Source of the DNA: CAITNM01 sp964446295
GTDB lineage: Bacteria > Pseudomonadota > Alphaproteobacteria > Paracaedibacterales > CAITNM01
Assembly (NCBI GenBank): GCA_964446295.1
Contig: CAYUNR010000026.1
Location: forward strand, 1 to 20,135
Length of the DNA stretch: 20,135 bases
Direction of reading: 5' to 3'
Within the stretch, counting starts at the first letter, position 1, and each line of letters begins with the position of its first letter. Both the position numbers and the translations under genes were made by a program. The notes under the pieces were generated by a model. It had not been told where the DNA came from and made no database searches. It saw only the letters and a list, made by a program, of their open reading frames with translations. Below, piece after piece: positions 16,009-20,135 of this stretch.

Positions 16009-17427
16009 TTAAGAATTGTAATAAAGTTCAAATTCTAAGGGGTGCGGATGATGCGCCATTCTATAGAATTCTTTCCATTTCATTTCCAAGTGCGAATCAA
16101 TAAGTTCTTTAGAAAACACGCCTGATTTAGTTAGGTACTCATGATCATTTTCTAAAGCTTGCAAGGATTCTTTTAAGCAGCCACTTACTGTTGGTAATTT
16201 TTTTGCTATTTCTTTGTGCTCAAACAAGTCAATGTCTTGGGCGTCGCCTGGGTGAATACGATTTTGAATTCCATCAATACCTGCTAATAACATCGCTGAA
16301 AAAGCAAGATATGGATTCGCTGATGGGTCAGGAAAGCGTACTTCAACGCGTTTTGCTTTTGGCGAATGCACAACAGGAATACGGCAAGCGGCAGAACGAT
16401 TTTGTGCCGAATAAGCACAAATCACTGGCGCTTCATATCCCGGAATAAGTCGCTTATAGCTATTAGTAGTTGGGTTTGTGAATGCATTTAAGCTTTTTGC
16501 ATGTTTTAAAATTCCACCAATATAAAATAGCGCTGTGTCAGAAAGTCCAGCATAACCCTTGCCACTAAATAAAGGCTCAGAGTTTTTCCATAGGCTTTGG
16601 TGCACATGCATGCCCGATCCATTATCACCAAATACAGGTTTCGGCATAAATGTAGCAGTTTTACCATATGAACGAGCTACGTTTCTCACAACATATTTGT
16701 ACACTTGCAGTTCGTCAGCTCCCTTAATAAGGGTATTGTAAACAACGCCTAGTTCATGTTGAGCAGGAGCAACTTCGTGGTGATGTTTTTCAACCCTTAA
16801 TCCCATTTCAGCCATTTTCAGTAACATTTCTGAACGAATGTCTTGAGCAGAATCTAATGGTTGTACAGGAAAATAACCTCCCTTAGGACCAGGGCGGCAT
16901 CCATGATTCTTAAGTGTTCCTTGCCCATGAGTTTCACCATTTTGACTTGGAAACTCATCTGAATATATTTCATAAGATGCTTTTTCTGATCGCGCTTGAA
17001 ACGCTACTCCATCGAATATAAAAAATTCAGCTTCAGGGCCAAAAAATGCTTCATCCGCTAACCCTGTACTTTGTAAATATTTCATACATTTTTTAGCAAT
17101 TTGACGCGGGTCTTTTGCGTAAGGCTCTCCCGATTGCGGATGGTGCACATCACAAATAACAATGGCCGTTGGGTAAGACGAAAAAGGATCTAAGCGCACA
17201 TTATCCAAATCAGAACCAAAATCTGGCTTTAACAGCATGTCCGATTCGTTAATGGCACACCATCCCGCAATAGATGATCCATCAAATAGCAAACCATTTA
17301 TGCATAAGTCATCATCAACGGCACTGGTAGGATAGGTTATATGATGCCAAGTTCCTCGTAAATCAGTGAATCTAAAGTCAACAAATTCAACTTGGTGATG
17401 TTTTAAAAAATCAAAAAAAGCTCGCAC
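16009..17427 (-). CDS. glnA: Glutamine synthetase, type I (beta-like), lacking the adenylylation tyrosine
   Basis: Makes glutamine from glutamate, ammonium and ATP as a dodecamer. The 472 residues include the beta-grasp start (VEFVDFRFTDLRG), the DGSSI loop (49-53), the metal-binding FGPEAEFFIFD (129-139), the insertion of type I-beta enzymes (about 141-170), HHHEVAPAQHE (205-215), NGSGMHVHQS (259-268), a Mg/ATP region with NRSAACRIP (333-341) and VEVRFPDPSANPYLAF (361-376). Where regulated enzymes read NLYDLPPEE, with the adenylylated tyrosine, this one reads DLFEHKE: F402, codon TTT at 16222-16224. The frame starts at GTG 17427 with no ribosome-binding site. An ATG at 17438 in another frame would join it if the T7 run at 17413-17419 were one longer, so the N-terminus is uncertain. 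It is the first gene of the cluster. Confidence 0.95.
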   Translation of the reverse strand: MRAFFDFLKHHQVEFVDFRFTDLRGTWHHITYPTSAVDDDLCINGLLFDGSSIAGWCAINESDMLLKPDFGSDLDNVRLDPFSSYPTAIVICDVHHPQSGEPYAKDPRQIAKKCMKYLQSTGLADEAFFGPEAEFFIFDGVAFQARSEKASYEIYSDEFPSQNGETHGQGTLKNHGCRPGPKGGYFPVQPLDSAQDIRSEMLLKMAEMGLRVEKHHHEVAPAQHELGVVYNTLIKGADELQVYKYVVRNVARSYGKTATFMPKPVFGDNGSGMHVHQSLWKNSEPLFSGKGYAGLSDTALFYIGGILKHAKSLNAFTNPTTNSYKRLIPGYEAPVICAYSAQNRSAACRIPVVHSPKAKRVEVRFPDPSANPYLAFSAMLLAGIDGIQNRIHPGDAQDIDLFEHKEIAKKLPTVSGCLKESLQALENDHEYLTKSGVFSKELIDSHLEMKWKEFYRMAHHPHPLEFELYYNS

Positions 17428-17436
17428 AGCAATAAC

Positions 17437-17442
17437 ATTATA
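17437..17442 (-). promoter_or_regulatory. Perfect TATAAT box nine bases before the glnA GTG
   Basis: On the minus strand TATAAT occurs at 17442-17437, followed by GTTATTGCT and the glnA GTG. A transcript from it would begin almost at the start codon and be leaderless. No good -35 hexamer lies 16-18 bases upstream. The box could be chance in this AT-rich spacer. Confidence 0.25.
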
Positions 17443-17451
17443 AAAGTTTAC

Positions 17452-17466
17452 CTTAGGCTAACTAAG
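17452..17466. repeat. Small inverted repeat between the HD gene and glnA
   Basis: CTTAG (17452-17456), loop GCTAA, CTAAG (17462-17466). On the minus strand it follows the HD gene stop at 17479 and precedes a short T-rich stretch, so it may be a weak terminator or simply a chance palindrome. Confidence 0.2.
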
Positions 17467-17478
17467 CTTTAAAAAAAG

Positions 17479-18591
17479 TCAACTGATATCCGATTGATTT
17501 TTAGATGCTGCAAGATCTAATTGAATTTTATAACCTTTTTTGCAAAATTCCTGTACGCGCTTATATTCTGCAGCGAATTCTTCATCTAGTTCAGACAATC
17601 TTTTGAGTTTTTTTGAGTGCTTATTCATCACTAAGGGGTCGATTACTCTAAATTTAGGTTTCGGAATAAAGTCTGGCGTTCCTTCACCATCTTCTAAAAG
17701 ATGATATGCAGTTTTAGGATAATGTGCTTTCGCAATTAATCGTGTGATTTCTTCATCATCACAAGCTTTAAGCTTTTCTAGGACTTGTAGGTCAGTGCCA
17801 AAATTCATATCGTGTTGAGTTACGCGTTGCAACAAAAAAGCACGTTTTAAAATTTTACTGGTGATAAAATATATAACCATGTGATCTGCTGATCCCCAAA
17901 AATGTTCTGTAAAATGCAATGGTAAATTTGCGAACTTTTTAGCAGCAGCTTTGCTTACAAAGAACCATTTTCCTTCTTCAAAACGTAAGTTACTTGCAAT
18001 GAATTTTATGTCTTTTTCTGTTATCATTTTAAAAACAAGGCCAGTGCGCAAATTATATGCAATGCGATCAGCGCACATATCAGGCAATGATTGTTCAAGG
18101 CGAGTAAATCCCGGCTTGTCTGGCATAATATCTTTCTCAGTCCAGTCATGACCTTGTATAACCTCGGCAATTTTAGTTTGTTGTAAAAACCATTCATGAA
18201 TAGTGTCTTGATAATTTTCTATGCCAAAAAAAACATCTGCCACATGCGAAAAAACCGTATGAGAAATATCGTGAGTCAATGCTGAAATTTGTTCTTGAAG
18301 ATCTCCACCAAAATTTTGGACAAGCCACAATACATCAAGTGAGTGATCCAGCCTGTTAAACTTAGGTATGCCATTCCAGTAGGCTGGTGATCCTGATTGA
18401 TCAATTCCTTTTAGGCGCTGCATATGCTCAAGGTTGTAAACTTTTAGCAGCTCATCCTGAAGTTTCAGGGGGCCAAAAATTGTTTGAACATCGATACTTG
18501 TTTTTGCTTCAGGGATTGGTTCGGCAAAAAGCGTAGAAAATAAAACAATGAAAGCAAAGCTTATATTTTTAAAAGGAAGGCATTTTTTCAT
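17479..18591 (-). CDS. Exported HD-domain phosphohydrolase (SAMHD1/YdhJ-like)
   Basis: The start chosen is ATG 18591, because AGGGA lies five bases upstream (18597-18601). An in-frame ATG at 18633 would add 14 residues without a good site. The resulting 370 residues begin with a signal peptide: basic MKKCLPFKN, a hydrophobic core at 10-23, and probable cleavage near A23. The mature part opens like SAMHD1/YdhJ proteins (FGPLKLQDELLKVYNLEHMQRLKGI, 39-63). The HD metal ligands are visible as H83 (NRLDHSLDV), H107-D108 (THDISHTVFSH, 106-116) and D165 (CADRIAY). Known members hydrolyse dNTPs or related nucleotides in the cytoplasm, so a signal peptide is odd. The C-terminal 80 residues are basic and charged. 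It is transcribed toward glnA, 51 bases away. Confidence 0.8.
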   Translation of the reverse strand: MKKCLPFKNISFAFIVLFSTLFAEPIPEAKTSIDVQTIFGPLKLQDELLKVYNLEHMQRLKGIDQSGSPAYWNGIPKFNRLDHSLDVLWLVQNFGGDLQEQISALTHDISHTVFSHVADVFFGIENYQDTIHEWFLQQTKIAEVIQGHDWTEKDIMPDKPGFTRLEQSLPDMCADRIAYNLRTGLVFKMITEKDIKFIASNLRFEEGKWFFVSKAAAKKFANLPLHFTEHFWGSADHMVIYFITSKILKRAFLLQRVTQHDMNFGTDLQVLEKLKACDDEEITRLIAKAHYPKTAYHLLEDGEGTPDFIPKPKFRVIDPLVMNKHSKKLKRLSELDEEFAAEYKRVQEFCKKGYKIQLDLAASKNQSDIS

Positions 18592-18661
18592 TTTTATCCC
18601 TATGTTTTGCATGTCAGGGTTGCGTCCTTGCAAGTAGTTATGACAATATCAACAATCTTAG

Positions 18662-18689
18662 CTTATAACTTTTAATTTGCATGAGCCAA
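18662..18689 (-). promoter_or_regulatory. Candidate sigma70 promoter for the HD phosphohydrolase gene
   Basis: On the minus strand TTGGCT (18689-18684) and TATAAG (18667-18662) are separated by 16 bases. They match the consensus at four and five of six positions. The chosen start codon is about 70 bases downstream. The opposite strand carries the glycosyltransferase gene, so this is a divergent promoter region. Confidence 0.4.
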
Positions 18690-18744
18690 TATTTCAAACA
18701 ATATAAAATTTTAATTTTGTTGTATTTCTTTGCGGGTAAAAAAA

Positions 18745-19650
18745 ATGACTAAAATTGCGGTTCTGATTCCTTGCTACAATGAAGAAAAAGCTATTTATAA
18801 AGTTGTTAAGGACTTTAAGTCTCAGCTTCCTGAAGCTGATATCTATGTCTATGACAATAATTCAAGAGACAATACAACTGAAGAAGCTAAGCGAGCAGGG
18901 GCAATTGTTAAGTTTGAGCCTCGTCAAGGAAAAGGGCATGTTGTGCGGCAGATGTTTTCGAACATTGAAGCTGATGTTTACCTTATGGTTGATGGTGATG
19001 GTACTTATGATCACTCACGCGCTCGAGCACTAGTTAACGCACTGCTAGAACATCAGCTAGACATGGTCATTGGAACGCGCGTTGAAAAAACCGAAACGGC
19101 GCATCGCACTGGGCATAAATTAGGCAATCAATTATTTAATTTCGCGCTCAAAATGCTTTTTCAAAGTAATTTTAAAGATATTTTTTCAGGATACCGAGCT
19201 TTCTCTCGTCGCATGATCAAAAGTTTTCCTGCTATTTCAAACGGATTTGATATTGAGACTGAACTATCAGTATTTGCGCTGAATTTAAAACTGCCTGTTA
19301 AAGAAATTGAAACTGATTTTTTTGATCGCATAGCAGGCACTCAAAGTAAGCTATCTACATTTAAAGATGGATTTAAAATTGGATTACGTATGTTGTCGTT
19401 ATTCAGAGATTTTCGCCCATTCTTGCTTTTTTCGTTAATATCTACTTTCTTAATTTCCCTAAGCTTATTTTTGGGTGTGCAGGTTATTCAAGAATTTTTA
19501 TCCACCGCGTATGTATCACGTGTTCCAACAGCCTTGCTTTGCGTGGGGTTGATGGTTCTTGGATTTTTAAGCTTTGCATGTGGATTGATTCTAGATAGTA
19601 TGAGCAATCAGCGCAGGGAAAATTTAAGGCTCCATTACTTGCGTAATTGA
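18745..19650 (+). CDS. Family 2 glycosyltransferase with C-terminal membrane helices
   Basis: Counting from ATG 18745 (301 residues), IAVLIPCYNEE is the typical GT2 start. The in-frame TTG at 18730 would only add five residues. The GT-A fold shows DNNSRDNT (37-44) and the DGDG metal-binding motif (83-86), then FSGYRAFSRRM (147-157). Two hydrophobic helices follow at about 226-246 and 262-284. This resembles polyprenyl-phosphate glycosyltransferases of the dolichyl-phosphate mannose synthase kind, which load a sugar onto a lipid carrier at the inner membrane for envelope polysaccharide or LPS. Sugar and acceptor are not predictable. It is divergent from the HD gene and precedes gyrA by 108 bases, with no hairpin terminator between. 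Confidence 0.85.
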   Translation: MTKIAVLIPCYNEEKAIYKVVKDFKSQLPEADIYVYDNNSRDNTTEEAKRAGAIVKFEPRQGKGHVVRQMFSNIEADVYLMVDGDGTYDHSRARALVNALLEHQLDMVIGTRVEKTETAHRTGHKLGNQLFNFALKMLFQSNFKDIFSGYRAFSRRMIKSFPAISNGFDIETELSVFALNLKLPVKEIETDFFDRIAGTQSKLSTFKDGFKIGLRMLSLFRDFRPFLLFSLISTFLISLSLFLGVQVIQEFLSTAYVSRVPTALLCVGLMVLGFLSFACGLILDSMSNQRRENLRLHYLRN

Positions 19651-19686
19651 GATTTTTTATTTTCGTAAACCGCAATGTCGTTGTCG

Positions 19687-19715
19687 TTGAACTATTTTCG
19701 TGGCGCGCGTTTATG
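19687..19715 (+). promoter_or_regulatory. Weak candidate promoter for gyrA
   Basis: TTGAAC (19687-19692) and TTTATG (19710-19715) lie 17 bases apart, 44 bases before the gyrA ATG. The matches are four and three of six, so this is a tentative call. gyrA could also be read from the upstream glycosyltransferase transcript. Confidence 0.2.
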
Positions 19716-19758
19716 AAAAAATGCTATGGTTTAGCTAACTTTTTTGGACAGTTGATAT

Positions 19759-20135
19759 ATGAGCACGCAAATTACTACCGATGTAAAGCCCGTTTCCTTA
19801 GAAGAGGAGATGAAGAGGTCTTATCTTGATTACGCTATGAGCGTAATTGTATCGCGTGCTTTGCCAGACGTTCGTGATGGTCTGAAGCCTGTTCATCGTC
19901 GTATTTTATATACCATGAAGGAAATTGGCCTGGAATATAACAGGCCGCACAAGAAATCTGCCAACGTAGTCGGTAACGTGATGGCGAAATACCATCCTCA
20001 CGGTGATTCAGCTATTTATGATTCTATGGTTCGGATGGCGCAATGGTTTAGTTTGCGTGTTCCATTGGTGGATGGTCAAGGTAACTTTGGTTCAATGGAT
20101 GGAGATCCACCAGCTGCTCCTCGTTACACTGAAGC
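19759..20135 (+). CDS. gyrA: DNA gyrase subunit A, N-terminal part (cut by window end)
   Basis: The first 125 residues of GyrA, the DNA-cleaving subunit of the type II topoisomerase that introduces negative supercoils. Visible are SYLDYAMSVIVSRALPDVRDG (21-41) and KPVHRRIL. The quinolone-resistance region reads HPHGDSAIYDSMVRMAQ, with S84 and D88 at the positions of E. coli S83 and D87, which is the sensitive-type pair. The active-site tyrosine is Y123 in APRYTE. GGACA about eight bases before the ATG is a weak ribosome-binding site. The gene continues past the window. Confidence 0.97.
   Translation, partial: MSTQITTDVKPVSLEEEMKRSYLDYAMSVIVSRALPDVRDGLKPVHRRILYTMKEIGLEYNRPHKKSANVVGNVMAKYHPHGDSAIYDSMVRMAQWFSLRVPLVDGQGNFGSMDGDPPAAPRYTE

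Noticed and set aside
19647..19829. 60-codon ORF between the glycosyltransferase and gyrA
   Set aside because: It runs into the gyrA start in another frame and has no ribosome-binding site or recognisable content.

Overview
This 20 kb window looks like the chromosome of an AT-rich, host-associated alphaproteobacterium, most likely of the Holosporales/Rickettsiales type. That placement is inferred from gene content: a Tlc-type nucleotide exchange transporter, a ProP-like transporter beside two related MFS carriers, an alphaproteobacterial family-4 uracil-DNA glycosylase, a HIG1 twin-transmembrane protein joined to lepA, and an SH3 protein joined to dUTPase. No mobile element, CRISPR array, rRNA or tRNA was recognised. 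Genes are tightly packed and the longest gene-free stretch is about 200 bases.

Layout. 1-55 is the 3' end of tuf (EF-Tu), followed by a strong hairpin terminator. 137-570 (minus) is a small membrane protein that reads as two overlapping ORFs, apparently one gene split by one missing T. 644-1291 (minus) is a LysR-type effector domain that has lost its DNA-binding half. 1346-2776 (plus) is the Tlc nucleotide transporter, followed by udg (2847-3536). 3533-7609 (minus) holds three MFS transporters: two paralogues flanking a ProP/MHS-type carrier. 7809-11829 (plus) is a run of HIG1 protein, lepA and an S9 peptidase. It converges on a minus-strand pair, dut then an SH3 protein (12720-11819).

A long minus-strand cluster reads glnA (17427) > double GNAT > L,D-transpeptidase > APH-type kinase > lipB (12871). 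Its members are spaced by 3 bp or overlap by 4 bp, so it looks like one operon. Directly upstream on the same strand is an HD phosphohydrolase of SAMHD1/YdhJ type that carries a signal peptide. On the plus strand a GT2 glycosyltransferase and the first 377 bases of gyrA close the window.

How the genes fit together. The Tlc carrier and the MFS genes suggest dependence on nucleotides and small metabolites from a host. dUTPase and uracil-DNA glycosylase keep uracil out of DNA. glnA would be the main ammonium-assimilation gene, but the tyrosine that adenylylation normally modifies is a phenylalanine here. Two places (the L,D-transpeptidase signal peptide and the 137-570 membrane protein) each become a single sensible reading frame if one T is added to a T-run. 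This is either homopolymer sequencing error or genuine slippage or gene decay. The most unusual items are the exported HD phosphohydrolase, the F402 glutamine synthetase and the split L,D-transpeptidase signal peptide.
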